7,153 nucleotides of DNA from Burkholderiales bacterium (GCA_919902965.1 CAKKSJ010000354.1:1372-8524), one strand, 5' to 3'. Counted from the stretch's first letter, positions 1 through 5,292 are shown. Translations and numbers: made by a program. Notes: generated from the sequence alone by a model not told the origin.

Positions 1-658
1 AAATCTCCTCGGTGAGCACGTGCTGGATCAGCATTTCGCGCACGTCGGCGTCGGTCAGGCTTGGATTGATCGCGTCCTGCGCATGCGCGAGGAATTTCTG
101 CGACGCCTTGCGGAAAGCGGCGTTCTCGGCATAGGCGCGCGCTATCATGCTGCGCAGCGCATTGAGCACCGCCGGCAGGTCTGTCTTGAACTGTGTAACC
201 GCGCCGCGGAATTCGGCGATCTCCGCGCGCTCGTACGCGAAGAACAGGCCGAGCAGTTTTTCCAGCGCGGCCACGTCGTCCACGCCGCAGCGAAACACTT
301 CCTGCCGGTTCTGGATCAGGACCGCCTCGGTCGAGTCCTCGAAAATAATGTTGTCCTGCGGGTAGCCGCGGCGGAACTTGTATTCGATCTCGGCGTCGAG
401 GTCGTCCTTCTCGTCCTTCGCCTCCCAGTAGCCGAAAGGCATGCGCAGTTCGTAGAGCAGCGCGCCATCCACGTAGCGCCGGTCTTTCGCCTTGGTCTCG
501 ATCTCGTATTCCGGCACGAACACGAGATCATGCGAGCGCGCCCAGCCTTTCAACAGGTCCTTGAAGGCTTCGCGCACCACCGATTCGCGGTGCGTGCCGG
601 AGACCTTACGCAGGTCCTGTAACTGGTTGAGATACTGCTGGATGAGGATCTGGCTCAT
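1..658 (-). CDS. Type ISP restriction-modification-like enzyme, N-terminal nuclease part (partial, runs off left edge)
   Basis: I read this reverse-strand frame directly: an ATG at 658 opens 219 codons without a stop to the window edge, so the C-terminus is missing. The protein begins MSQILIQQYLNQL and continues with a helical segment (RESVVREAFKDLL, residues 24-36). It then has a PD-(D/E)XK-like core: VDGAL with Asp64, followed by GYWEAKDEKDDL with Glu79-x-Lys81 as candidate catalytic residues. The stretch QDNIIFEDSTEAVLIQN (101-117) follows. This N-terminus is typical of single-chain type ISP enzymes, in which an Mrr-like nuclease precedes helicase, N6-adenine methyltransferase and target-recognition domains, usually in more than 1000 residues. 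Only the nuclease and the start of a helical linker are present here, so the later domains are inferred from the family. No strong Shine-Dalgarno is visible upstream. The likely role is defence against foreign DNA. It is not obviously linked to the genes to its right. Confidence 0.75.
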   Translation of the reverse strand, partial: MSQILIQQYLNQLQDLRKVSGTHRESVVREAFKDLLKGWARSHDLVFVPEYEIETKAKDRRYVDGALLYELRMPFGYWEAKDEKDDLDAEIEYKFRRGYPQDNIIFEDSTEAVLIQNRQEVFRCGVDDVAALEKLLGLFFAYERAEIAEFRGAVTQFKTDLPAVLNALRSMIARAYAENAAFRKASQKFLAHAQDAINPSLTDADVREMLIQHVLTEEI

Positions 659-735
659 GCCAGGCAGGATATCAATGAATTGAGATTGAGGCGAGCGCTG
701 GCAATCTGGCGCAAGGCAGAAATTCGATCCAGCTT

Positions 736-750
736 GAGCGCCTAGCGCTC
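736..750. other. Short perfect hairpin over the dedA-rhodanese stop codon
   Basis: GAGCGC-CTA-GCGCTC is a 6-bp perfect inverted repeat with a 3-nt loop that is the reverse complement of the TAG stop of the dedA-rhodanese gene. No T-run follows on either strand, so it is at best a weak terminator or a transcript 3'-end stabiliser. The remaining gap of about 80 bases to the next minus-strand start (658) shows nothing else I can name. Confidence 0.3.
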
Positions 751-1668
751 GATGGCATAGCCTGCGGCAATCCAGGCGTCGATTCCCCCGTGCAGCGGCC
801 GGACGCGCGAATAGCCTTGCTTGATCAGGCCTTTTGCAATGAGCGCGGCCGAAGCTTCGTTGGGGCAGGCGCAATAGACGATCACTTCGCCATCGGCGGA
901 AAGTTCCGGAGTCGTCTCGCCGAAGGTCTGCGCGTCGATCCGGATCGCGCCGGGGATGCGCCCGTCCTGTCCCTGGGCGAGCGGCGAGCGCACGTCGAGT
1001 ATCACCGGCAGCTCGCCCCGGTCCAGCAGATCACGAAGTTCACCGACTGAAATTCGCGCCATGCGCAACTGGCGATAGAAGCGCTGGCGCTGCCACCACT
1101 TCAGGGTGACGACCAGGGCGAAGGCGGCGATGATGGCGATGAGGCCCCACTTGCCGAGTTGCCCCAGAACTCCGATCACCTCGTTCACCGCACTCTGGAA
1201 GGCGACTCCCAGCCCGACAGCGAGCCCGGCCCAGAGCAGGGATCCGAGTCCGTCGAACAGCAGAAACACCCATAGCCGGGTTCCGATCGAACCGGCAAGC
1301 GCAGTCGCGACCGCGGCGAAGCCGGGAATGAACTTCGCCACCAGCAAAGACGGCGCGCCCCAGCGCAGATAGATCGACTCGGTCCGGCGCACGCAGGAGT
1401 CCGGCGACAGGGAGATGCGGCAAAGCGTGCGCAGCACCGGACGCCCGAGCCTGGAACCGGCTAGATACCAGGCGTAGTCCGCGATCAGGGAGGCTGCTAC
1501 GGCCGCGAGCAGCAGTTGCGGCACGTCGTAATTCGCGTGGGCGACCAGCGCGCCGGCGACGATCAGCGTCGGATAGGCCGGCAGCGGGACGCCCGCCTGC
1601 TCCAGCAGCACATGCAGAAAGACGAAGGAAAGTCCGTATTGTTCGAGGAGCGAGACAAGTTGCTGCAT
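742..1668 (-). CDS. DedA/VTT-domain membrane protein fused to a C-terminal rhodanese domain
   Basis: This 308-residue protein has two modules. Residues 1-190 form a DedA (SNARE-associated/VTT) membrane domain. It has an entry motif LLEQAGVPLPAYP (21-33), several hydrophobic segments, the conserved AKFIPGFAAVATALAGSIG block (111-129), and a final membrane segment at about 174-190 ending in KWWQRQR. Residues 207-305 form a rhodanese domain with DVRS (225-228), IPGAIRI (238-244), the active-site strand IVYCACPNEAS (263-273) and LHGGIDAW (292-299). Cys266 sits where the sulfur-carrying cysteine is expected, and Cys268 is an unusual second cysteine in the loop. After the last membrane segment the rhodanese domain should lie in the cytoplasm. 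Rhodaneses move sulfane sulfur through a cysteine persulfide; DedA proteins are implicated in lipid flipping and membrane homeostasis. The substrate of this fusion is unknown. It is transcribed divergently from the CsoR-family repressor gene and shares its control region. The ATG at 1668 has only a poor ribosome site before it, but the N-terminal motif fits the family. Confidence 0.9.
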   Translation of the reverse strand: MQQLVSLLEQYGLSFVFLHVLLEQAGVPLPAYPTLIVAGALVAHANYDVPQLLLAAVAASLIADYAWYLAGSRLGRPVLRTLCRISLSPDSCVRRTESIYLRWGAPSLLVAKFIPGFAAVATALAGSIGTRLWVFLLFDGLGSLLWAGLAVGLGVAFQSAVNEVIGVLGQLGKWGLIAIIAAFALVVTLKWWQRQRFYRQLRMARISVGELRDLLDRGELPVILDVRSPLAQGQDGRIPGAIRIDAQTFGETTPELSADGEVIVYCACPNEASAALIAKGLIKQGYSRVRPLHGGIDAWIAAGYAIER

Positions 1669-1713
1669 GGGGGTTTGGGCGCGACTCCGGGCTGGAGATG
1701 GTCAGGATTTCCC

Positions 1714-1743
1714 TTTACACGGATACTACCCCCAGTATAGAAT
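1714..1743 (+). promoter_or_regulatory. Promoter for the csoR-like / TDT / methyltransferase run
   Basis: A sigma70-like promoter faces right. The -35 is TTTACA (1714-1719, one mismatch to TTGACA), the spacer is 18 bp, and the -10 is TAGAAT (1738-1743, one mismatch to TATAAT). An overlapping TATAGA at 1736 with a 16-bp spacer is an alternative. Transcription would start near 1750 and give a leader of about 40 nt before the repressor ATG at 1791. The inverted repeat at 1723-1738 occupies the spacer and touches the -10, so a bound repressor would block polymerase. Confidence 0.65.
1723..1738. promoter_or_regulatory. Operator of CsoR/FrmR/CstR type
   Basis: ATACT-ACCCCC-AGTAT is a perfect 5-bp inverted repeat around a C-tract. 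Operators of this protein family characteristically consist of AT-rich half-sites around a C/G run (for example the E. coli frmR operator). The site lies 53 bp before a gene for just such a repressor and overlaps both divergent promoters, which makes autoregulation plus control of the dedA-rhodanese gene very likely. The pairing of this site with this repressor is an inference from position and motif form. Confidence 0.75.
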
Positions 1744-1751
1744 TAGGTCAA
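1723..1751 (-). promoter_or_regulatory. Promoter for the dedA-rhodanese gene
   Basis: Read on the reverse strand, TTGACC (complement of 1746-1751, one mismatch to consensus) is followed after exactly 17 bp by TAGTAT (complement of 1723-1728, two mismatches). Transcription would begin near 1716, leaving a leader of about 48 nt before the ATG at 1668. The -10 hexamer is itself one arm of the operator plus one base, so this promoter should answer to the same repressor as the rightward one. Confidence 0.6.
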
Positions 1752-1790
1752 CAAATTGCGGCATAGCTGAGTTGAAAAAAGGAATTCCGC

Positions 1791-2057
1791 ATGGAACATC
1801 TGCATCGGCAGCAAGACAAGAAGGCGCTCATCCTCCGCCTCAAGCGCATCGAGGGGCAGATGCGCGGGCTGCAACGGCTGATCGACGAGGACGCCCCCTG
1901 CGAATCGGTGGCGCAGCAGCTTTCCGCGGCCCGGCGCGCTCTCGACAAGGCGTTTCATTCCCTAGTCGGCTGCCTGATCGAATCGCGGGTCAGCGCGAAG
2001 GGAAGCGCGCCGGCCGGGATCAAGCAGGCACTTCAGATTCTGTCGCGCTACAGCTGA
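1791..2057 (+). CDS. CsoR/FrmR/CstR-family (DUF156) transcriptional repressor
   Basis: This 88-residue, all-helical protein has the usual size of the family. Its first helix carries the hallmark LKRIEGQMRGLQRLI (17-31). The conserved sensing cysteine follows at C37 (DEDAPCESVAQQL), then the second helix SAARRALDKAF (45-55). These proteins are tetramers that bind DNA in the apo or reduced state and release it on metal, formaldehyde or persulfide contact. Aligned from C37, the His of copper and formaldehyde sensors (at +25) is Leu62 and the +29 position is Arg66. A second cysteine is instead at +24 (C61, in LVGCLIE). A copper CsoR site is therefore incomplete, and a thiol-based sensor of sulfur species or electrophiles is more likely. 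The start is well supported: AAAAAAGGA ends 7 nt before the ATG. The gene is first in a run with the TDT transporter and methyltransferase, and a family-type operator lies in its promoter. The inducer is unknown. Confidence 0.9.
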   Translation: MEHLHRQQDKKALILRLKRIEGQMRGLQRLIDEDAPCESVAQQLSAARRALDKAFHSLVGCLIESRVSAKGSAPAGIKQALQILSRYS

Positions 2058-2119
2058 ACTGCCGTCCCGGCGCGGCGGCAGCAGGCCCGCGCCCTAACCG
2101 ACCCAAAGGATTTGAATCC

Positions 2120-3154
2120 ATGTCAGTCAGCACTCAGCAGATCGTCAAGAACTTCGCGCCTTCCTGGTTTGCAGCGGTGATGGGTACCGGCGTGTTGGCG
2201 CTGGGGGCGGGCTTTCTCGGCCACGGGTATTCGCCGCTGGTATCCGTGGCCGGTATATTGCACTGGTTCAACGTCGCCCTGTTCCTGCTGCTGCTCCTGC
2301 CCTGGACCCTGCGCTGGTTCCATGCGCGGCCGCAGGCGGCCGGCTCGCTGGTTCACCCTGTCATCGGCAATTTTGTTCCCACCGTGGCGATTGCGCTGCT
2401 GGTGCTCGCGGTGCAATTCCTTCAGCTCGCGAAAATACCGGAAATCGCTCTGGCGCTGTGGTGGACCGGCGCCGCGCTAGCGTTCGGCTTCAGCTTTCTG
2501 ATCCTGTATAAACAATTCCTGGGCGAACAGGTGATGCTCGATCACGTCACGCCAGGCATGTTCATTCCGCCCGTCGGCCTGGTGGTCATCCCGGTTGCCG
2601 GTGCGCCGCTGGCGCTCGCCGCAGGCGGCGCGACGCAGGGATGGATGCTGCTCGTCTGCTATATCGCCCTGGGCAGCGGAGCGCTGCTCTGGCTGGCGCT
2701 GCAGGCGATCACGATGTTCCGCTTCGTCCTGCACAAACCGCTGCCCGGACCCTTGGTGCCGACCATCTGGATCAATCTGGGGCCGCTGGGCGTGATGCCG
2801 ATCAGCCTGATTGCCCTGGCAGATGCCTCGCCGTTTATCGTCGACAAAGTCCCATTTCATGCGGCGGCGCTGCTGCTCTGGGGCTTCGGCGCCTGGTGGC
2901 TGTGCATGGCGGCGATGCTCACGGTTTCCTACTGGAAACGCGGCCAGCTGCCGTTTGCCCTGTCCTGGTGGGCGTTCACCTTTCCCACCGGCGCCTTTGC
3001 CATCGCGTCGTTCAGGCTTTCGGGTGTTGTACCGCTGCCGGGCACTTTCGGTGTCGGCGTACTTGCGTTCGGCTTGCTGGCGCTGTTCTGGAGCGTGACC
3101 CTGGCGCGCAGCGTGCGCGGCACGCTAGATGGCAGCCTGTTCCAGCCGCACTGA
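2120..3154 (+). CDS. TDT-family transporter (TehA / SLAC1 / Mae1-like anion or sulfite exporter)
   Basis: This is an integral membrane protein of 344 residues with about ten hydrophobic segments spread from residue 11 to 330. It opens with NFAPSWFAAVMGTGVLAL (11-28), the family's signature first helix. Further conserved patches are HPVIGNFVPT (79-88), MFIPPVGLVVIP (147-158), WINLGPLGV (217-225) and SWWAFTFPTGAFAIASF (282-298). The TDT family includes TehA (tellurite resistance), SLAC1 anion channels, Mae1 malate uptake and Ssu1 sulfite efflux; the substrate cannot be chosen from sequence alone. The reading frame is open back to 1667, but the true start is the ATG at 2120. AAAGGA stands 9 nt upstream, homology begins at once, and a longer start would overlap the repressor gene in another frame. 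It lies 62 nt after the repressor and 34 nt before the methyltransferase, suggesting one transcript. Confidence 0.85.
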   Translation: MSVSTQQIVKNFAPSWFAAVMGTGVLALGAGFLGHGYSPLVSVAGILHWFNVALFLLLLLPWTLRWFHARPQAAGSLVHPVIGNFVPTVAIALLVLAVQFLQLAKIPEIALALWWTGAALAFGFSFLILYKQFLGEQVMLDHVTPGMFIPPVGLVVIPVAGAPLALAAGGATQGWMLLVCYIALGSGALLWLALQAITMFRFVLHKPLPGPLVPTIWINLGPLGVMPISLIALADASPFIVDKVPFHAAALLLWGFGAWWLCMAAMLTVSYWKRGQLPFALSWWAFTFPTGAFAIASFRLSGVVPLPGTFGVGVLAFGLLALFWSVTLARSVRGTLDGSLFQPH

Positions 3155-3188
3155 TTCCAAACAATCCAGGCGAAGAAGGAGAGCGGCA

Positions 3189-4019
3189 ATGAAGCTGGAA
3201 CAGGCAGTGGCGCGGCATTATGCGCACGGCACGCTGGAAGCAAGCATACTGGATGCGCTCACGGCGGCGGGCAAAGATTTGAACCACCTGACGCCGAAGG
3301 ACTTCGCCCCGGTAGACGAGTTTCACGTCGGCGGGCGGCCTGCGACCATAGCGTTCGCCGAGCAGTTCGGTGCGCGGCCCGGCATGCGGCTGCTCGATGT
3401 CGGCTGCGGGCTGGGCGGGGCGGCGCGCTATTTCGCCTCTGAACATGGCTGCCTGGTCACCGGCATCGATTTGTCTGGCGAGTACGTCGACGTGGCCAAT
3501 GCGCTGGCAGCGCGGGTGGGTCTGGGCGATCGCGTGAGCTGCCGACAGAGCAGTGCGCTCGAATTGCCTTTCGCCGCGGGAAGTTTCGATGCTGCCTACA
3601 TGTTCCATGTTGGCATGAATATCGAGGACAAGCCCAGGCTGTTTCGCGAGGTGCGGCGCGTTTTGGCTCCGTCCGGCGTATTCGGAATCTACGACGTGAT
3701 GCGCCTTGCACCGGGGGATCTGCACTATCCGGTGCCCTGGACTGGCAGTTCCGAAGTGAGTTTTGTCGCCGACGCTGAAAGCTATCGGCGCCTGCTCATA
3801 GCCGAAGGCTTCGAAGTGGTGAAAGAGCGCAACCGCCGCGACTTCGCACTCGAGGTGTTCGCGCAAATGCGGGCGCGGGGCGCAGCAAGGGCGCCGGCGC
3901 CGCTGGGGCTGCATATCGTCATGGGGGAGAGCGCGGGCCAGAAGGTGAAAAACATGACAGGCGACATTACTGCCGGCCTGATCGCCCCGATCGAATTGAT
4001 CTGCCGAGTGGCAAAATAG
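3189..4019 (+). CDS. Class I SAM-dependent methyltransferase (UbiE / sarcosine-dimethylglycine methyltransferase-like)
   Basis: This is a 276-residue Rossmann-fold methyltransferase. Motif I is LLDVGCGLGGAARYF (68-82) for SAM binding. GIDLS with Asp94 is the likely ribose-binding acidic residue, and LPFAAGSFDAAYMFH (126-140) and the EVRRVLAPSGVFGIYDV segment (154-170) complete the core. An N-terminal helical cap (residues 1-50, with VDEFHVGGR at 42-50) and the HVGMNIEDK motif (140-148) place it near the small-molecule N-methyltransferases related to sarcosine/dimethylglycine enzymes; the actual substrate is unknown. The protein should be soluble and cytoplasmic. The ATG at 3189 is preferred over an in-frame upstream opening at 3129, because AAGGAG (3176-3181) stands 7 nt before it and the earlier start would overlap the transporter gene. 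Sitting directly after a TehA-like transporter it recalls the tehA-tehB pairing, although it is longer than TehB (about 197 residues) and of a different methyltransferase subgroup. Confidence 0.88.
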   Translation: MKLEQAVARHYAHGTLEASILDALTAAGKDLNHLTPKDFAPVDEFHVGGRPATIAFAEQFGARPGMRLLDVGCGLGGAARYFASEHGCLVTGIDLSGEYVDVANALAARVGLGDRVSCRQSSALELPFAAGSFDAAYMFHVGMNIEDKPRLFREVRRVLAPSGVFGIYDVMRLAPGDLHYPVPWTGSSEVSFVADAESYRRLLIAEGFEVVKERNRRDFALEVFAQMRARGAARAPAPLGLHIVMGESAGQKVKNMTGDITAGLIAPIELICRVAK

Positions 4020-4061
4020 CTGAACTTTCCCTCTGATGTTCAACGCCAACTTTTGTTCTGG

Positions 4062-4096
4062 ATTGGCAAATCGGCGTAGCAACTTTGCCAATTTTT
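4062..4096 (+). terminator. Probable rho-independent terminator after the methyltransferase
   Basis: ATTGGCAAA (4062-4070) and TTTGCCAAT (4084-4092) form a perfect 9-bp stem with a 13-nt loop, running directly into TTTTT (4092-4096). The position, 43 nt after the methyltransferase stop, suits the end of the repressor-transporter-methyltransferase transcript. The stem is only modestly GC-rich and the loop is long, so termination may be partial. A regulator-binding palindrome for the following gene is the alternative. Confidence 0.55.
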
Positions 4097-4109
4097 CCTT
4101 GGTCCCCCG

Positions 4110-4136
4110 TTACTCCATTGGGGGGTGAGTGATAAT
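4110..4136 (+). promoter_or_regulatory. Possible promoter/operator region of the tauE-like gene
   Basis: A -10-like GATAAT (4131-4136) stands 35 nt before the GTG start. No good -35 is seen at 17 bp; TTACTC at 4110 would leave a 15-bp spacer. Immediately upstream is ATTGGGGGGTGAGTGAT (4117-4133). It loosely resembles the reverse strand of the operator at 1723-1738 (ACTGGGGGTAGTAT), with two extra bases and degraded arms. It may be a second, weaker site for the CsoR-family repressor, but this is only a resemblance by eye. Confidence 0.3.
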
Positions 4137-4170
4137 TTGTACTCCGCCGAATATCGCATAAAAGGGTAAT

Positions 4171-5106
4171 GTGTATTTTCCCGTCGCAGGCGTCGAAGTA
4201 AGCGTATGGGTACCACCGGCGGTGGCATTCTCAATTTCGCTTTTCACCTCGATGGCAGGGGTATCCGGCGCGTTTCTGATTCTGCCGTTCCAGATGAGTG
4301 TTCTTGGTTTTAACGGCCCGGCAGTCAGCGCGACCAACCATCTCTTCAATGTGGTGGCAACTCCTGCAGCCGTATGGCGATACAGTCGTGAAGGACGCAT
4401 GGTCTGGCCATTGATATGGATCATTTTCGGCGGCGCGTTGCCTGGCGTTTTGATCGGGGTCTTGCTCCGCATCACCTATCTCTCAAGGCCGGGGAGTTTC
4501 CAGCTGTTTGTCGGCGCGGTTCTTTTTTACCTCGGTGGCAAGCTGGCAATGGATTTAATACGCCGGGAAAATGGCCACAACGCTCAGAAGATCGCCGAAG
4601 AGCAGTTTCAAAAGGCGATCAGCAGGCAAAATCGAGGTACCGGCAAATGCACATTGCCCAAAGCTGTAATACAAAGGTTCGATTCGCTTCGGCTGGTCTA
4701 CGAGTTCTGCAGTCAGAAAACTGATTTGAGCGTTCCCCGGCTTATGCTCCTGAGCCTCGCCGTAGGTGCGATCGGCGGTATTTATGGGATTGGTGGTGGG
4801 GCTTTCATCGCGCCTTTTCTTGTCACGTTTTTTGGAATTCCCATATATATCGCCGCGGGGGCGGCATTAATGGGGACCTTTGCCACTTCACTCGCTGCTG
4901 TGGTGTTTTTTCAACTGCTGGCCCCTTTGTATCCGCATATCGCTGTCGCCCCCGACTGGGCGCTGGGATTGTTGTTTGGGCTAGGTGGAATGGCGGGGAT
5001 GTACTGTGGGGCAAGGCTGCAAAAATTCATGCCGGCCGGAGTCATTAAAGCTATTCTGGCGCTGTGCCTACTGCTAACTGCATCACTACAAATGGCAGCC
5101 GCGTAG
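4171..5106 (+). CDS. TauE/SafE-family membrane exporter (sulfite/organosulfonate type)
   Basis: This 311-residue multi-pass membrane protein shows the internal duplication of the family. The first copy is SMAGVSGAFLILPFQMSVLG (27-46), with SATNHLFNVVATP following (53-65). The second is GIYGIGGGAFIAPFLVTFFG (203-222), with AAGAALMGTFATS following (228-240). A hydrophilic loop, presumably cytoplasmic, spans about 130-188 and splits the two halves. Family members export sulfite, sulfoacetate or related anions; no substrate residue can be assigned here. The start is a GTG at 4171, with AAGGG only 4 nt upstream. An in-frame TAA at 4159 excludes anything much longer, and the ATG at 4169 is out of frame. 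The gene is visibly richer in A and T, including at third positions, than every neighbour, suggesting separate acquisition. It lies behind a likely terminator, so it is probably transcribed on its own. Confidence 0.85.
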   Translation: MYFPVAGVEVSVWVPPAVAFSISLFTSMAGVSGAFLILPFQMSVLGFNGPAVSATNHLFNVVATPAAVWRYSREGRMVWPLIWIIFGGALPGVLIGVLLRITYLSRPGSFQLFVGAVLFYLGGKLAMDLIRRENGHNAQKIAEEQFQKAISRQNRGTGKCTLPKAVIQRFDSLRLVYEFCSQKTDLSVPRLMLLSLAVGAIGGIYGIGGGAFIAPFLVTFFGIPIYIAAGAALMGTFATSLAAVVFFQLLAPLYPHIAVAPDWALGLLFGLGGMAGMYCGARLQKFMPAGVIKAILALCLLLTASLQMAAA

Positions 5107-5134
5107 GGCCGATATCCGGGATTGTGTGACCCTT

Positions 5135-5167
5135 AGAGGCCATTTCAGAATTACCGAAATGGCCTCT
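5135..5167. terminator. Strong 12-bp hairpin downstream of the tauE-like gene
   Basis: AGAGGCCATTTC (5135-5146) and GAAATGGCCTCT (5156-5167) pair perfectly over 12 bp with a 9-nt loop. CCCT at 5130-5133 can extend the pairing with AGGG at 5173-5176 across a small asymmetric bulge. It starts 29 nt after the tauE-like stop codon and lies between converging genes, the usual place for a bidirectional transcript end. Neither strand has a T-run after it, so it may act as an exonuclease barrier or belong to a repeat family rather than be a classic terminator. Confidence 0.5.
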
Positions 5168-5182
5168 GACTTAGGGGAGTAT

Positions 5183-5252
5183 GAGGTGAGACGCCCTGCA
5201 AGAAGTCCCCACCTCTTCGGGTGGTCCCGACCTTCGGTCTCCCACCGCAGGG
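5183..5252. other. Compact multi-hairpin element with mutually exclusive pairings
   Basis: CCCTGC (5194-5199) pairs with GCAGGG (5247-5252). Between them lie two small hairpins, CCACC/GGTGG (5209-5213 with 5220-5224) and GACC/GGTC (5229-5232 with 5236-5239), which gives a three-way junction. TCCC linkers precede, separate and follow the small hairpins. An alternative fold pairs GAGGTG (5183-5188) with CACCTC (5210-5215) and GAC (5190-5192) with GTC (5205-5207), and would break the first fold. This density of pairing exceeds what a plain terminator needs. On the minus strand the linkers read GGGA, so GGA-type protein-binding sites are conceivable. Its function is unknown. Confidence 0.4.
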
Positions 5253-5292
5253 GATATCCCTTCATTTTGTAGGCTCTTAGGCGATATGCGCC

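Larger units (their letters stand above)
5107..5292. other. Gene-free, hairpin-rich interval between converging genes
   Basis: No convincing coding frame is visible. The stretch contains a long perfect inverted repeat (5135-5167), a dense set of nested repeats with TTCG-type loops (5183-5252) and a GGGATATCCC palindrome (5251-5260). A last hairpin (AGGCG-ATATG-CGCCT, 5279-5293) touches the kinase stop codon. GATATC occurs at both ends of the block (5111-5116 and 5253-5258). It could hold terminators for both converging genes, a small structured RNA, or the remains of a short mobile element. I do not recognise it as a known RNA family. Confidence 0.5.

Noticed and set aside
20..622. Plus-strand open frame of 200 codons
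   Set aside because: It lies opposite the minus-strand nuclease frame, which has clear family motifs. The plus frame has no recognisable domain and an Arg/Val/Ala-rich composition typical of an antisense GC-rich frame.
1667..2119. In-frame N-terminal extension of the TDT transporter back to 1667
   Set aside because: It would cover the divergent promoter region and the whole repressor gene in another frame. The extension has no membrane character, and a good ribosome site precedes the ATG at 2120.
3012..4091. Minus-strand open frame of 359 codons opposite the methyltransferase
   Set aside because: It is a shadow of the methyltransferase codon pattern, rich in His, Arg and Gln with no domain. 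The plus strand carries intact SAM-binding motifs and a good ribosome site.
4171..4171. ATG at 4169 as start of the tauE-like gene
   Set aside because: It is out of frame with the exporter; the GTG at 4171 is the only plausible early start after the in-frame TAA at 4159.
5251..5260. GGGATATCCC palindrome as a transcription-factor site
   Set aside because: It lies between converging gene ends where no promoter is expected, and a 10-bp palindrome alone is not enough evidence.
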